The notes beneath the pieces are model-generated. The model saw only the letters and a list, made by a program, of their open reading frames with translations, did no database searches and was not told where the DNA came from. Made by a program: the position numbers and the translations under genes. From assembly GCF_015351075.1 (NCBI RefSeq), contig NZ_JADKRS010000004.1, positions 248,001-312,000 on the forward strand: a DNA stretch of 64,000 nucleotides. The letters run 5' to 3'. The stretch comes from Clavibacter sp. VKM Ac-2873. GTDB taxonomy: Bacteria > Actinomycetota > Actinomycetes > Actinomycetales > Microbacteriaceae. Shown in pieces: positions 40,631 to 49,233 of the stretch (position 1 is its first letter; the number at the start of each line of letters is the position of its first letter).

Positions 40631-41395
40631 TCAGCGTGCGGGCGCCGGCCAGCCCACGTCGTCGGACGTGAGGAGCGGCACGTCGCCGCACCCGTCGAGC
40701 ACGCGCGCCATCGCGTCGTGCTCGGCGCGCGTCACGCTGAGCTCCGTGCGCACCTTGACCGACACCTGCCGCGCGACGAGCGCGCACGCGTCGCCCGGGT
40801 CCTCCGGCAGCCACGCGTCGGCCGTCGCGTCCGACTTCGCGTTGTTCTCGGCGGCCGAGGCGGCGACCAGCTCCAGCGGGTCGTTCGCGAACGCCACGCG
40901 GTAGTCGGCGTCCCAGCGCCACGCACCGGACGACCACGCGTCCGACAGCGACACCACGTGGTCGATCTGCACCGCCTCGGGATCCCGCGACCGGTCGAAC
41001 GCCACGCGCACGCCCGAGTACGGGTCCTCCAGCACGCCGGCCTGCACGACGCAGCCGCGCGTCCCGCCGCGGATCTCCGCATCCGCGAGGTCCCGCCGGA
41101 GCACGTCATCGCGGGTGTCGCAGCCGTTGCGGTCGACGTCCGTGCGCCACGCGAAGGACTCGCGGTCGTAGCCGGCCACGCTCTCCTCCGTCCGCACCTC
41201 GAGCCCGTCCAGGGCGAGGCGCGCGGATCCGGTCGCGCCCGGCTCCGAGCCGAGCCCCGTCGCGGATCCGCCGCCCGTGCCCGCGGGATCCGTGCCCGGG
41301 TCCCCCCGCCATTGCGCGACCGCCGCGACGATCACGATGGCGAGGGCCGCCAGCGTCACGAGCACGGGCGTCCGCCGTCGGCGTCGCCGCGTCAC
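40631..41395 (-). CDS. Secreted HNH endonuclease family protein (DUF1524-like)
   Basis: A 254-residue protein. The N-terminus is Arg-rich followed by a hydrophobic helix (PVLVTLAALAIVIVAAVA), a signal peptide or anchor. A Gly/Ala/Asp linker leads to a nuclease domain with QIDHVVSLSDAWSSGA (the conserved Asp-His-Val of the His-Me finger) at about 155. NDPLELVAASAAENNAKSDAT (Asn/Lys of the metal finger) follows near 190. This pattern is common in secreted actinobacterial HNH proteins. An extracellular DNase role is inferred. The GTG start overlaps the MFS gene's stop codon (GTGA). Confidence 0.85.
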   Translation of the reverse strand: MTRRRRRRTPVLVTLAALAIVIVAAVAQWRGDPGTDPAGTGGGSATGLGSEPGATGSARLALDGLEVRTEESVAGYDRESFAWRTDVDRNGCDTRDDVLRRDLADAEIRGGTRGCVVQAGVLEDPYSGVRVAFDRSRDPEAVQIDHVVSLSDAWSSGAWRWDADYRVAFANDPLELVAASAAENNAKSDATADAWLPEDPGDACALVARQVSVKVRTELSVTRAEHDAMARVLDGCGDVPLLTSDDVGWPAPAR

Positions 41396-42744
41396 GGGGT
41401 CGGGTTCCGGGAGTCGTAGCGCTCGAACGACGGCAGCGCCCGGATCAGGGTCCACACCAGCACCGCGATCAGCAAGCCGCCCACGAGCGACGGCACCCAC
41501 AGCGCCGCGAACAGCGTGACGATGCCGATGTACGCGTCGCCGAGCCGTGGCCCGCCGGTCACCACGACGATGAAGATGCCCTGCAGCCGCCCGCGCATGT
41601 TGTCGGGCACCGCGGTCTGCAGCATCGTGTTGCGGAAGATCGAGGAGATGTTGTCGGCCGCGCCCGTGAGCGCGAGCAGCACGGAGGCCGCGACGATGCC
41701 CGGGACGCTCGCGTCCTCGATCCGCGACCCGATGCCGTGCAGCACGCCCGGCCGCGACGCGAGCAGGAGCACGAGGCCGAAGCCCGCGGTGGAGAGGCCG
41801 TACGCGACGATGGCCCAGCGGATCGCCCGGCCGTGGCGCGTGACCCGCCCCACGGATCCGCTCAGCACGCTGCTCACCAGGCTGCCCACGGCGCCCGCCG
41901 CCGTGAGGATCCCGACGGTCACCGGCCCGCCGCCCAGCACCACGGCGCCGACCGCGGGGAACAGCACGCGCGGCTGCCCGAGCGTCATGGCGATGATGTC
42001 GACGATGAACGACATCCGGATGTTCGGCGCCGTCCGGAGGAAGCCCAGCCCGTACCTGATGGATGCCAGCCCTGGCCGCTGCACCTCGCCCTCCGGCGCG
42101 ATCCGCGGCAGCGCGAGCACGCCCGTGAACGCGGCGAGGAAGAGCACGGCGTCGACCGTGTAGGTCCACTGGAACCCGACCGACGCCACGAGCACGCCCG
42201 CGAGCGCCGGTCCCACCGTGACCATGACGCCCAGGCTGATCCCGCCGAGCGCGCTGGCCGCGGGCAGGAGGTGCGGCGGCAGGATGCGGGGGAGGATCGC
42301 CTGCCGGCTGGTCCCGATCACCGTCGCCGCGACCGCGTTGAGGATGCTCAGCGCGTAGAGCGACCACACCGTCTCCGCGTGGGTCCACGCGAGCGCCGCC
42401 AGCAGGATGGTCGACCCCCAGGCCACGCACGACGCGATGAGCGCGACCTTCCGACGGTCGAACGCGTCGGCGAGCATGCCGCCGTAGAGCCCCGCGACGA
42501 TCATCGGCAGGAGCGACAGCACGCCCACGAGCGCGACCGAGCCGGTGGATCCCGTCAGCTCGTACACGTGCAGCCCGATCGCCACCACGGTCATCTGGCT
42601 GCCGATCCCCGCGATCGCGTTGCCGGCCCAGAGCCGCGCGAACGCGGGGCTCTCCTTCAGCGGCGTCAGGTCGACGAAGTGGCTGCCACGCACCTGCCGC
42701 TCGTCGGGGATCGGGATGGGGGAGGTCTCGGGCGGGGTGCTCAC
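41392..42744 (-). CDS. MFS transporter, enterobactin-exporter-like
   Basis: A 450-residue major facilitator with 12 predicted helices. The cytoplasmic loop GGMLADAFDRRKVALIASC is the MFS motif A. The overall pattern, with SPAFARLWAGNAIAGIGSQM at the N-terminus and GRLQGIFIVVVTGGPRLGDAYIG later, matches the EntS/MFS_3 group of exporters. A siderophore or drug role is possible; no siderophore genes are nearby. GTG 42744 was chosen because the -10 box TAGCGT lies 34 bases upstream. The longer start at 42795 would place that box inside the coding region. Confidence 0.85.
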   Translation of the reverse strand: MSTPPETSPIPIPDERQVRGSHFVDLTPLKESPAFARLWAGNAIAGIGSQMTVVAIGLHVYELTGSTGSVALVGVLSLLPMIVAGLYGGMLADAFDRRKVALIASCVAWGSTILLAALAWTHAETVWSLYALSILNAVAATVIGTSRQAILPRILPPHLLPAASALGGISLGVMVTVGPALAGVLVASVGFQWTYTVDAVLFLAAFTGVLALPRIAPEGEVQRPGLASIRYGLGFLRTAPNIRMSFIVDIIAMTLGQPRVLFPAVGAVVLGGGPVTVGILTAAGAVGSLVSSVLSGSVGRVTRHGRAIRWAIVAYGLSTAGFGLVLLLASRPGVLHGIGSRIEDASVPGIVAASVLLALTGAADNISSIFRNTMLQTAVPDNMRGRLQGIFIVVVTGGPRLGDAYIGIVTLFAALWVPSLVGGLLIAVLVWTLIRALPSFERYDSRNPTP

Positions 42745-42778
42745 GTGTCGCTGCGTCGTCTCTGTCGGGTGGTTTTCC

Positions 42779-42784
42779 ACGCTA
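42779..42784 (-). promoter_or_regulatory. -10 box of the MFS/HNH operon
   Basis: On the minus strand TAGCGT implies a leader of about 28 bases before GTG at 42744. Confidence 0.4.
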
Positions 42785-42853
42785 GCCGAGATCACCGACG
42801 TCGCCCCCGCGCGAGGCTCCCGTCCGCCCGCGGGGGCGGCCCTGCCCCTCTGG

Positions 42854-42859
42854 TATGCT
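42854..42859 (+). promoter_or_regulatory. -10 box of rpsO
   Basis: TATGCT, close to the consensus TATAAT, lies 92 bases before rpsO. The leader of about 85 bases may hold the S15 autoregulatory site known from other bacteria; I did not resolve its fold. Confidence 0.5.
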
Positions 42860-42950
42860 CGTGCGGTTGCCGTCTGAACGGCCGCGGATCAAGAGAGCTC
42901 GCACATCCTGTGACGGGCGCCGCGCAACGAACACGAGAGGGGATCATCAC

Positions 42951-43220
42951 ATGGCTCTGGAAGCAGACGTCAAGAAGGCGATCATCGACGAGTACGCGAC
43001 CCACCCCGGTGACACCGGATCCCCCGAGGTGCAGATCGCGCTCCTCACCAAGCGGATCACGGGCCTCACCGAGCACCTCAAGGAGCACAAGCACGACCAC
43101 CACACGCGTCGTGGCCTGCTCCTCCTGGTCGGCCAGCGTCGTCGTCTCCTCGGCTACCTGTCCAACGTCGACATCGAGCGCTACCGCGCCCTGATCGCGC
43201 GCCTGGGCATCCGCCGCTGA
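42951..43220 (+). CDS. rpsO: 30S ribosomal protein S15
   Basis: An 89-residue primary 16S rRNA-binding protein. Full-length S15 signatures: [19 protein letters not shown], then [20 protein letters not shown], then [11 protein letters not shown] and the ending [12 protein letters not shown]. The start follows a GAGAGGGG ribosome-binding site. A perfect hairpin 40 bases downstream should end most transcripts before pnp, its usual neighbour across bacteria. Confidence 0.98.
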   Translation: MALEADVKKAIIDEYATHPGDTGSPEVQIALLTKRITGLTEHLKEHKHDHHTRRGLLLLVGQRRRLLGYLSNVDIERYRALIARLGIRR

Positions 43221-43260
43221 CACGCACCACGCGTCGCTGATCGCATCACGTGCGGACGGA

Positions 43261-43290
43261 CGAGCCGCCACCCTCCGGGGTGGCGGCTCG
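43261..43290 (+). terminator. rpsO terminator
   Basis: A 13-bp perfect stem pairs 43261-43273 with 43278-43290 around the loop TCCG, followed by TT. Additional imperfect pairing extends it on both sides. Confidence 0.75.
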
Positions 43291-43366
43291 TTCCGCGTTA
43301 ACGAGCGCGACGTCCTCCCGACACCCGCCCGCGCCCGCCCTCCGGGGCCCGCGAGGGGCCGGGTGC

Positions 43367-43372
43367 TACCAT
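43367..43372 (+). promoter_or_regulatory. -10 box of pnp
   Basis: TACCAT lies about 325 bases before the pnp start, so the transcript would carry a leader of about 318 bases. Confidence 0.45.
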
Positions 43373-43378
43373 GGCCGA

Positions 43379-43696
43379 AGTGATCCAGCGGACGCCCAGC
43401 GTCACGATGCGATCACGACAGATGGAGCTGGCCGGCAGGAGCTGGTCGTTGGTGGTGGTATTCCGAGTCGCTCGGAGCATTCCCACTGATGGCCAGACAT
43501 GCGCCCGCCGCCGTCGGCCACCGGCCGCCGAGCGGAACCAGCCGCGCACGTGCACCCGGGATCCGCATCAGGCGGGCGCCGTGGTGTCGCCTCGCCCGCT
43601 CCTCCTCTGTCGCAGGAGGTCCGCATCCACACGGGATGCAGGACGAGCGCCCGACGGGCGTCGCCGAGAGGCGCAACACGAAGGAGAGAGACCTCA
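43379..43696 (+). promoter_or_regulatory. Long structured leader of pnp (Actino-pnp-like)
   Basis: A leader of about 318 bases with no credible ORF. Its core is a long stem-loop: 43442-43455 pairs over 14 positions (with four G-U pairs) with 43483-43496. An inner perfect hairpin sits between them, CCGAG at 43463-43467 pairing with CTCGG at 43471-43475. Rfam describes an Actino-pnp motif upstream of actinobacterial PNPase genes, and in E. coli pnp mRNA is autoregulated through a leader stem cut by RNase III. The assignment to that motif rests on position and shape only. The leader ends with the ribosome-binding site AAGGAGAGAG. Confidence 0.55.
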
Positions 43697-45970
43697 ATGG
43701 AAGGTCCAGAGATCAAGTTCGCCGAGGCAGTCCTCGACAACGGCAAGTACGGAACGCGCACGGTCCGGTTCGAGGCCGGCCGCCTCGCGCAGCAGGCGCA
43801 GGGCGCGGTCGCCGCGTACCTCGACGAGGACACCATGCTGCTGTCCGCCACCTCGGTGGGCAAGCACCCGAAGGACAACTTCGACTTCTTCCCCCTGACC
43901 ATCGACGTCGAGGAGCGCAGCTACGCCGCGGGCAAGATCCCCGGCTCGTTCTTCCGCCGCGAGGGCCGCCCCTCCACCGAGGCGATCCTCGTCTGCCGCC
44001 TCATCGACCGGCCGCTGCGCCCGTCGTTCATCACCGGCCTCCGCAACGAGGTCCAGGTCGTCATCACCGTCCTCAGCATCGCGCCGGACGAGTTCTACGA
44101 CAGCCTCGCCATCAACGCGGCGAGCGCATCGAGCATGCTCTCGGGCATCCCGTTCTCCGGCCCCATCGCGGGTGTGCGCCTCGCGCTCATCGGCGACCAG
44201 TGGGTCGTCTTCCCGAAGCACTCGCAGCTCAAGGAGGCCGTCTTCGACATCACCGTCGCCGGCCGCGTCGTCACCGACTCCGCGGGCAACGAGGACGTCG
44301 CGATCATGATGGTCGAGGCCGAGGCCACCGAGGGTGCCTGGGACCTCATCCAGGGCGGCGCCACGAAGCCCGACGAGGCCGTCGTCGCGCAGGGCCTCGA
44401 GGCCGCGAAGCCGTTCATCCGCCAGCTCGTCGCCGCGCAGGCCTCGCTCGCGCAGCAGGCCGCGAAGCCCACGGTCGACTACCCCGTCTTCCTGCCGTAC
44501 GCGCAGGAGACCTACGACGCCGTGAGCGCGCTCGCCCTCGACGAGCTGGGCACCGTGTACCAGACCGCCGACAAGATCGAGCGCCAGGACGCGGACGACG
44601 CCCTCAAGACCCGCACCAAGGAGGCCGTGGCCGCCAAGGTCGAGGCCGGCGAGCTGCCGCAGTCGGCGCTCACCGAGTTCTCCGCGGCGTACAAGTCCGT
44701 CACGAAGACGGTCGTCCGCGGCCGGATCCTCCGCGACGGCATCCGCATGGACGGTCGCGGCCTCGCCGACATCCGCCCGCTCGACGCCGAGGTGCAGGTC
44801 ATCCCGCGCGTCCACGGGTCGGCCATCTTCCAGCGCGGCGAGACCCAGATCCTGGGCGTCACCACGCTGAACATGCTCAAGATGGAGCAGCAGATCGACT
44901 CGCTGAGCCCCATCACGAAGAAGCGCTACCTGCACCACTACAACTTCCCGCCCTACTCCACCGGTGAGACCGGTCGCGTCGGGTCGCCGAAGCGTCGCGA
45001 GATCGGGCACGGCTTCCTCGCCGAGCGCGCCCTCGTGCCGGTGCTGCCGAGCCGCGAGGAGTTCCCCTACGCGATCCGCCAGGTGTCCGAGGCCCTCGGG
45101 TCCAACGGCTCCACGTCGATGGGCTCCGTCTGCGCCTCGACCCTGTCGCTGCTGAACGCGGGTGTGCCGCTGCGCGCGCCCGTCGCCGGCATCGCCATGG
45201 GCCTCGTGTCCGACACCGTCGACGGCCAGGTCCGCTACGCGGCCCTCACCGACATCCTCGGTGCGGAGGACGCGCTCGGCGACATGGACTTCAAGGTCGC
45301 CGGCACGTCGGAGTTCGTCACGGCCATCCAGCTGGACACGAAGCTCGACGGCATCCCCACGTCGGTCCTCGACGGCGCGCTCAAGCAGGCGAAGGAGGCC
45401 CGCACGGCCATCCTCGGCGTGCTGAACCAGGCCATCGACGCCCCCGACGAGATGGCCCCGACCGCGCCCCGCGTGATCTCGGTCAACATCCCCGTCGACA
45501 AGATCGGCGAGCTGATCGGCCCGAAGGGCAAGACGATCAACGCCATCCAGGACGAGACCGGCGCCGACATCTCCATCGAGGAGGACGGCACCGTCTACAT
45601 CGGCGCCGTCGACGGCCCGTCGGCGGAGGCCGCGCGTGCGCAGGTCAACGCCATCGCGAACCCGACGAACCCCGAGGTCGGCGAGTCCTTCCTCGGCACC
45701 GTCGTCAAGATCGCGACGTTCGGCGCGTTCGTCTCGCTGCTCCCCGGCAAGGACGGCCTGCTGCACATCAGCGAGGTCCGCAAGCTCGCCGGCGGCAAGC
45801 GCGTCGAGAACGTCGAGGACGTGCTCGGGGTCGGCCAGAAGATCCTGGTGGAGATCACCAAGATCGACGACCGCGGCAAGCTGTCGCTCGCTCCCGTGCT
45901 GGAGGAGGCCGCCGATCAGGAGGGCCGCGACGCCGCCAGCCACGGCTCGGAGGCGCCCGCGGAGGGCTAG
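43697..45970 (+). CDS. pnp: Polyribonucleotide nucleotidyltransferase (PNPase)
   Basis: A 757-residue phosphorolytic 3'-5' exoribonuclease and RNA-tailing enzyme, a trimer in the RNA degradosome. Two RNase PH-like domains (about 15-240 and 330-560) are joined by a helical domain; [26 protein letters not shown] is the first-domain hallmark, and [12 protein letters not shown] and [22 protein letters not shown] lie in the second. A KH domain (about 595-650, [20 protein letters not shown]) and an S1 domain (about 670-735, [20 protein letters not shown]) follow. In other actinobacteria the M16 peptidase gene follows directly; here 4.2 kb intervene. Confidence 0.97.
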   Translation: MEGPEIKFAEAVLDNGKYGTRTVRFEAGRLAQQAQGAVAAYLDEDTMLLSATSVGKHPKDNFDFFPLTIDVEERSYAAGKIPGSFFRREGRPSTEAILVCRLIDRPLRPSFITGLRNEVQVVITVLSIAPDEFYDSLAINAASASSMLSGIPFSGPIAGVRLALIGDQWVVFPKHSQLKEAVFDITVAGRVVTDSAGNEDVAIMMVEAEATEGAWDLIQGGATKPDEAVVAQGLEAAKPFIRQLVAAQASLAQQAAKPTVDYPVFLPYAQETYDAVSALALDELGTVYQTADKIERQDADDALKTRTKEAVAAKVEAGELPQSALTEFSAAYKSVTKTVVRGRILRDGIRMDGRGLADIRPLDAEVQVIPRVHGSAIFQRGETQILGVTTLNMLKMEQQIDSLSPITKKRYLHHYNFPPYSTGETGRVGSPKRREIGHGFLAERALVPVLPSREEFPYAIRQVSEALGSNGSTSMGSVCASTLSLLNAGVPLRAPVAGIAMGLVSDTVDGQVRYAALTDILGAEDALGDMDFKVAGTSEFVTAIQLDTKLDGIPTSVLDGALKQAKEARTAILGVLNQAIDAPDEMAPTAPRVISVNIPVDKIGELIGPKGKTINAIQDETGADISIEEDGTVYIGAVDGPSAEAARAQVNAIANPTNPEVGESFLGTVVKIATFGAFVSLLPGKDGLLHISEVRKLAGGKRVENVEDVLGVGQKILVEITKIDDRGKLSLAPVLEEAADQEGRDAASHGSEAPAEG

Positions 45971-45987
45971 ACCCCGCCGCAGCACCC

Positions 45988-46037
45988 GCACGACACGGAT
46001 GCCCGTCCCACCTCGGTGGGGCGGGCATCCGTCGTGC
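45988..46037. terminator. Bidirectional terminator after pnp
   Basis: The core 16-bp stem pairs 45996-46011 with 46016-46031, and six more pairs extend it after a bulge. It sits between pnp and a convergent gene. Confidence 0.75.
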
Positions 46038-46042
46038 GCGGG

Positions 46043-46411
46043 CTACTTGCCGTGGTTCGGATCCGTCGGGTACGGCACGTCCTGCACGGGCGGTTCCGTG
46101 AGGGACGGGGCCGGGGTCGGATCCGCGGACGGACCGGGTGCCGGCGTCGGCGCCGGCTCATCCGTCGGCGCCGGGCTCGACGACGGCGCCGGGCTCGATG
46201 ACGGCGTGACGCCGGGCGTGGTGCCCGGCTCGCCCGTCGTCGGGACGGGCGCCACCCGCTCGGCGTCGCCCTGCGACAGCGCGATCGCCGCGATGACCCC
46301 GGCGATGACGAGGATCGCGGCGACGACCGCGAGAACCAGGCGGAGGCGCCGGCGCCGAGCCGGGGCGTCATCGCCCTTGCCCGGCGTCGGTCGATCTCCC
46401 TCGTGGGTCAC
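46043..46411 (-). CDS. Single-pass membrane protein with Pro/Ser-rich extracellular domain
   Basis: A 122-residue protein. A basic cytoplasmic N-terminus (ARRRRLRLV) precedes one transmembrane helix (about 25-47). About 75 extracellular residues follow, almost entirely Pro, Ser, Thr and Ala (PSSSPAPSSSPAPTDEPAP), ending VPYPTDPNHGK. The composition resembles a flexible wall-spanning stalk or glycosylated linker. No catalytic domain is seen. GTG start with a weak GAGG upstream. Function unknown. Confidence 0.7.
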   Translation of the reverse strand: MTHEGDRPTPGKGDDAPARRRRLRLVLAVVAAILVIAGVIAAIALSQGDAERVAPVPTTGEPGTTPGVTPSSSPAPSSSPAPTDEPAPTPAPGPSADPTPAPSLTEPPVQDVPYPTDPNHGK

Positions 46412-46433
46412 GTCGTCGCCTCGATCCGGACGC

Positions 46434-46964
46434 TCAGTCCGCGACGGTGATCGCGGTGCCGACGAGCTGTGCGCGCCCGATCACGTGCGGGAGCATCAGG
46501 AAGCCCAGGATCGCCGGTGTCGCGCCCTCCGGGATGTCCAGCGACTCCACGTCGAGCGCGGTGACGGTGAAGAAGTAACGGTGCGTGCCGTGGCCCGCGG
46601 GCGGCGTCGCCCCGTAGAACCGGGTCTCGCGCGCGTCGTTGTGCAGCGTCACCGAGCCGGCCGGCAGGAGACCCGCCTCCGGATCGCCCGCACCGGCGGG
46701 CAGCGAGGTGGTGGACGCCGGGATCCCGCGCACCGCCCAGTGCCAGAACCCGCTGCCGGTCGGCGCGTCGGGGTCGTAGGCGGTGAGGACGTAGCTGCGG
46801 GTCGCGGCCGGCGCGCCCGTCCAGGTGAGGGTGGGGGAGCGGTCCTCGCCGCCCTGGCTCGCGCCGCGCGCGAACCCGGGCAGCGGTGCCCCGTCGGCGA
46901 AGTCGGGGCTGGTGAGGTGGAAGGGGGCGGCATCCGGCAGGCGGTGCAGCGGGTCGTTGGGCAC
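46434..46964 (-). CDS. YbhB/YbcL (Raf kinase inhibitor-like/PEBP) family protein
   Basis: A 176-residue PEBP-fold protein. Motifs: TLTWTGAPAATRSYVLTAYDPDAPTG (ligand-binding DPDAP) at about 56-80, FWHWAVRGIPAST at about 84, and FYGATPPAGHGTHRYFFTVTALD at about 128, the GxxPPxGxGxHRY hallmark. The family binds phospholipid-like anions; its bacterial function is poorly known. GTG 46964 is chosen for its GAGAGGAA ribosome-binding site and because the longer in-frame extension lacks family sequence. Confidence 0.88.
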   Translation of the reverse strand: MPNDPLHRLPDAAPFHLTSPDFADGAPLPGFARGASQGGEDRSPTLTWTGAPAATRSYVLTAYDPDAPTGSGFWHWAVRGIPASTTSLPAGAGDPEAGLLPAGSVTLHNDARETRFYGATPPAGHGTHRYFFTVTALDVESLDIPEGATPAILGFLMLPHVIGRAQLVGTAITVAD

Positions 46965-47360
46965 GGGGGTTCCTCTCGGTGGTGCTGACCGCCCCAGCCT
47001 CGCACGATGGCTCGTGATGCGGCCGGAATCGTCCGCCATGCGCCTCGGGGAAGTCCGCCGGACGGCGCATGCGGCCGCGTGGGCCCGGGCAGGGCCCCCG
47101 AAGAGGGGCTGGGTCTCGATGCGGGCACCTCGTTAGCGTGGAGGTCGCGGGCAGGTCCATGTGACCGCCCGCCTCCGGGGGACGCATCGGGGGATGCTGA
47201 CCGCCGAGGGGTGCCGGGGTCGGGGGATCCACGGCACCCCTTCCGGCGCCGATGCCGACTCGCCACCGGCCTTCCGCGAGTCGGCACGAGGCCGATGTCC
47301 CGGGGGCGAACGACGGTGCGCGCATTTCCTTGGTACGCAAACCTTTCGCCTGCTGGACGG
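46965..47360. other. Non-coding spacer upstream of the aldo/keto reductase gene
   Basis: About 400 bp between divergent genes. It contains a second possible -10 box, TAGCGT near 47135, followed by GGAGG and an in-frame GTG at 47161. That offers a longer but low-complexity N-terminus for the reductase. I see no RNA gene or other credible ORF. Confidence 0.45.
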
Positions 47361-47366
47361 TACTCT
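47361..47366 (+). promoter_or_regulatory. Leaderless -10 box of the aldo/keto reductase gene at 47374
   Basis: TACTCT ends 7 bases before GTG 47374. Confidence 0.55.
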
Positions 47367-47373
47367 GAGGGGT

Positions 47374-48516
47374 GTGACGACGTCCCCTCCCTCCGCCTCC
47401 GACGTCGCGCCCGGTTCGCCGCCGCGGCCCCGTCGCGGGGGATCGCTCCTCTCGCGTCGCGCGCGACCGGTCGACACGGCGACCCCGACCGGATCCCTCG
47501 TCGAGACCGCCGTCCAGGCGGCCGGCACCCTCGTCCTCGAGGCCGCGTCGACGTCCGCACCCGGCCTGCGCACCGGCGGGAGCATCCCGCAGCCCGCCCG
47601 CCGACGGGCCATCGGCGACACCGATCTCCGTGTGTTCCCGCTCGCGCTCGGCGGCAACGTCTTCGGCTGGACAGCGGGCCCGGAGGACACCGCCGCGATC
47701 CTCGACCGGTACCAGGAGGCGGGCGGCAACTTCATCGACACCGCCGACTCCTACGCGAGCGGCCGCAGCGAGCACATGATCGGCTCGTGGATGCGGGAGC
47801 GCCGCAACCGCGACTCGATGGTCGTCGCCACCAAGATCGGCAAGAGCGAGGACTTCCCCGGGCTCGGCGCGTCCCGCATCGAGCGCGCCGTGGACGCCAG
47901 CCTCTCGCGGCTCGGCACCGACTTCATCGACCTCCTCTACTTCCACTGGGACGACCTCGACGTGCCGCTCGAGGAGAGCCTCGCCGCCGCGGGTCGCCTC
48001 ATCGCGTCGGGCAAGGTCCGGCATCTCGCGGCGTCGAACTACGCCGCCGAGCGGCTGCTGCACGCGCGGATCATGGGCGGGCTGTACGACGCACCACGTT
48101 TCGTCGCGCTGCAGACGCACTACAACCTCGTCAACCGCGCGCCCTTCGAGTCGGAGTACCTCGACGTCGTCCGCGGTCAACAGCTCGCGGTGATGCCCTA
48201 CTTCGCTCTCGCGAACGGGTTCCTGACGGGCAAGTACCGCACCCGCGACTCCGTGCGGGAGGGCGCCCGCGGTGCCCGTGCCGCCAGGTACCTGACCCGT
48301 CGGGGCCTCCGCGTGCTCACCGCCCTCGACGAGATCGCCGACCACCACTCGACGAGCGTCGCCACGATCGCCCTGGCGTGGCTCCTCGCCAAGCCCGGGA
48401 TCGTCGCACCCGTCGCGAGCGCGAGCCGACCGGAGCAGATCCACGATCTGGTCCAAGCGGCACATGTGCAGCTCTCGCGCCACGACGTCGCCCGGCTCGA
48501 CCGCGCGTCCGAGTAG
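47374..48516 (+). CDS. Aldo/keto reductase with N-terminal extension
   Basis: A 380-residue protein. The reductase barrel begins near residue 85 (IGDTDLRVFPLALGGNVFGW). It carries the catalytic Asp and Tyr in NFIDTADSYASGRSE, Lys in MVVATKIGKS and His in DLLYFHWDDLD. The cofactor loop is PVASASRPEQIHDL. It resembles the YajO/AKR11-12 group. The first 80 residues are Ser/Pro/Arg-rich and unrelated to the family; such an extension is unusual and may be disordered. The GTG is supported by the leaderless promoter. It lies in the accessory segment between pnp and the M16 gene. Confidence 0.85.
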   Translation: MTTSPPSASDVAPGSPPRPRRGGSLLSRRARPVDTATPTGSLVETAVQAAGTLVLEAASTSAPGLRTGGSIPQPARRRAIGDTDLRVFPLALGGNVFGWTAGPEDTAAILDRYQEAGGNFIDTADSYASGRSEHMIGSWMRERRNRDSMVVATKIGKSEDFPGLGASRIERAVDASLSRLGTDFIDLLYFHWDDLDVPLEESLAAAGRLIASGKVRHLAASNYAAERLLHARIMGGLYDAPRFVALQTHYNLVNRAPFESEYLDVVRGQQLAVMPYFALANGFLTGKYRTRDSVREGARGARAARYLTRRGLRVLTALDEIADHHSTSVATIALAWLLAKPGIVAPVASASRPEQIHDLVQAAHVQLSRHDVARLDRASE

Positions 48517-48672
48517 TCCTCCCCAGAGCGCATCCCGGCCCGGTCCAACTCGTCATGTGGAAGGCGGGGGTCACGCGCGTGATCCGGCGGCTACCTTTCC
48601 TGGACCCGTGCTGCCCGGCGCTCCGGCGCCTGCTTGTCCGCGCGGGTTCCGTATGGCCCGGGGGAGACGACC

Positions 48673-49233
48673 TTGTACGAGCGACTGCGCGTTCCGATGC
48701 GACGACGAGGGGGAGTGGTGGCGCTCGCGCTGACCGTCCTCGTCACGAGCCTGCTGCTCACTGGATGCGCCACGGCAGCGGCCCCGGCTCCCGTGCCAGC
48801 TCCGGCCCCGTCGCTGACGCAGGAGCAGCGGGACGACGAGGCGTTCCATGACGTAATTAACCGATATATCGACCTCGACGCGAATTCCCTGACGGATGAG
48901 GACCTCGCGGCGTTGCTCACGGGGAGCGTGCTGAAAAGCGAGGAGGCGGGGCTTCTCAAGGCACGTCAGAAGGGGCAGCGGACCGACGGTCAGGAGCTGG
49001 TGTCGGGATTCGAGGTCACGGATCGCGGCATCGACCCGCAGGGAGCGCAATACATGACTGCCCAGGTCTGCCTTGACGTCAGTGGCACGAGGATCATCGA
49101 CTCGAGCGGTGCAGATGTGACGCCCGATCGTGCGGTACGCCAGTCCCTGCAAGTGAAGGCTGTCAAATCTGACGATGCGCTCTGGCGTATCAGCGACATC
49201 GTGCGCAATGAGGACGTGCACGCATGCGGTTGA
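48673..49233 (+). CDS. Putative lipoprotein, unknown function
   Basis: A 186-residue secreted lipoprotein. A basic N-terminus and a hydrophobic stretch lead to the lipobox LLLTGC with Cys32. An Ala/Pro linker and a globular domain of about 130 residues follow (DVINRYIDLDANSLTDEDLAALLTG..., then QVCLDVSGTRIIDSSGADVT, then WRISDIVRNEDVHACG). The domain looks like an NTF2-like or DUF fold but I cannot name it. The base composition around 48850-48910 is much less GC-rich than elsewhere (aattaaccgatatatc). TTG 48673 is chosen for GGGGGAG upstream; ATG 48697 is the alternative. It overlaps the next gene by 10 bases. Confidence 0.65.
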   Translation: MYERLRVPMRRRGGVVALALTVLVTSLLLTGCATAAAPAPVPAPAPSLTQEQRDDEAFHDVINRYIDLDANSLTDEDLAALLTGSVLKSEEAGLLKARQKGQRTDGQELVSGFEVTDRGIDPQGAQYMTAQVCLDVSGTRIIDSSGADVTPDRAVRQSLQVKAVKSDDALWRISDIVRNEDVHACG

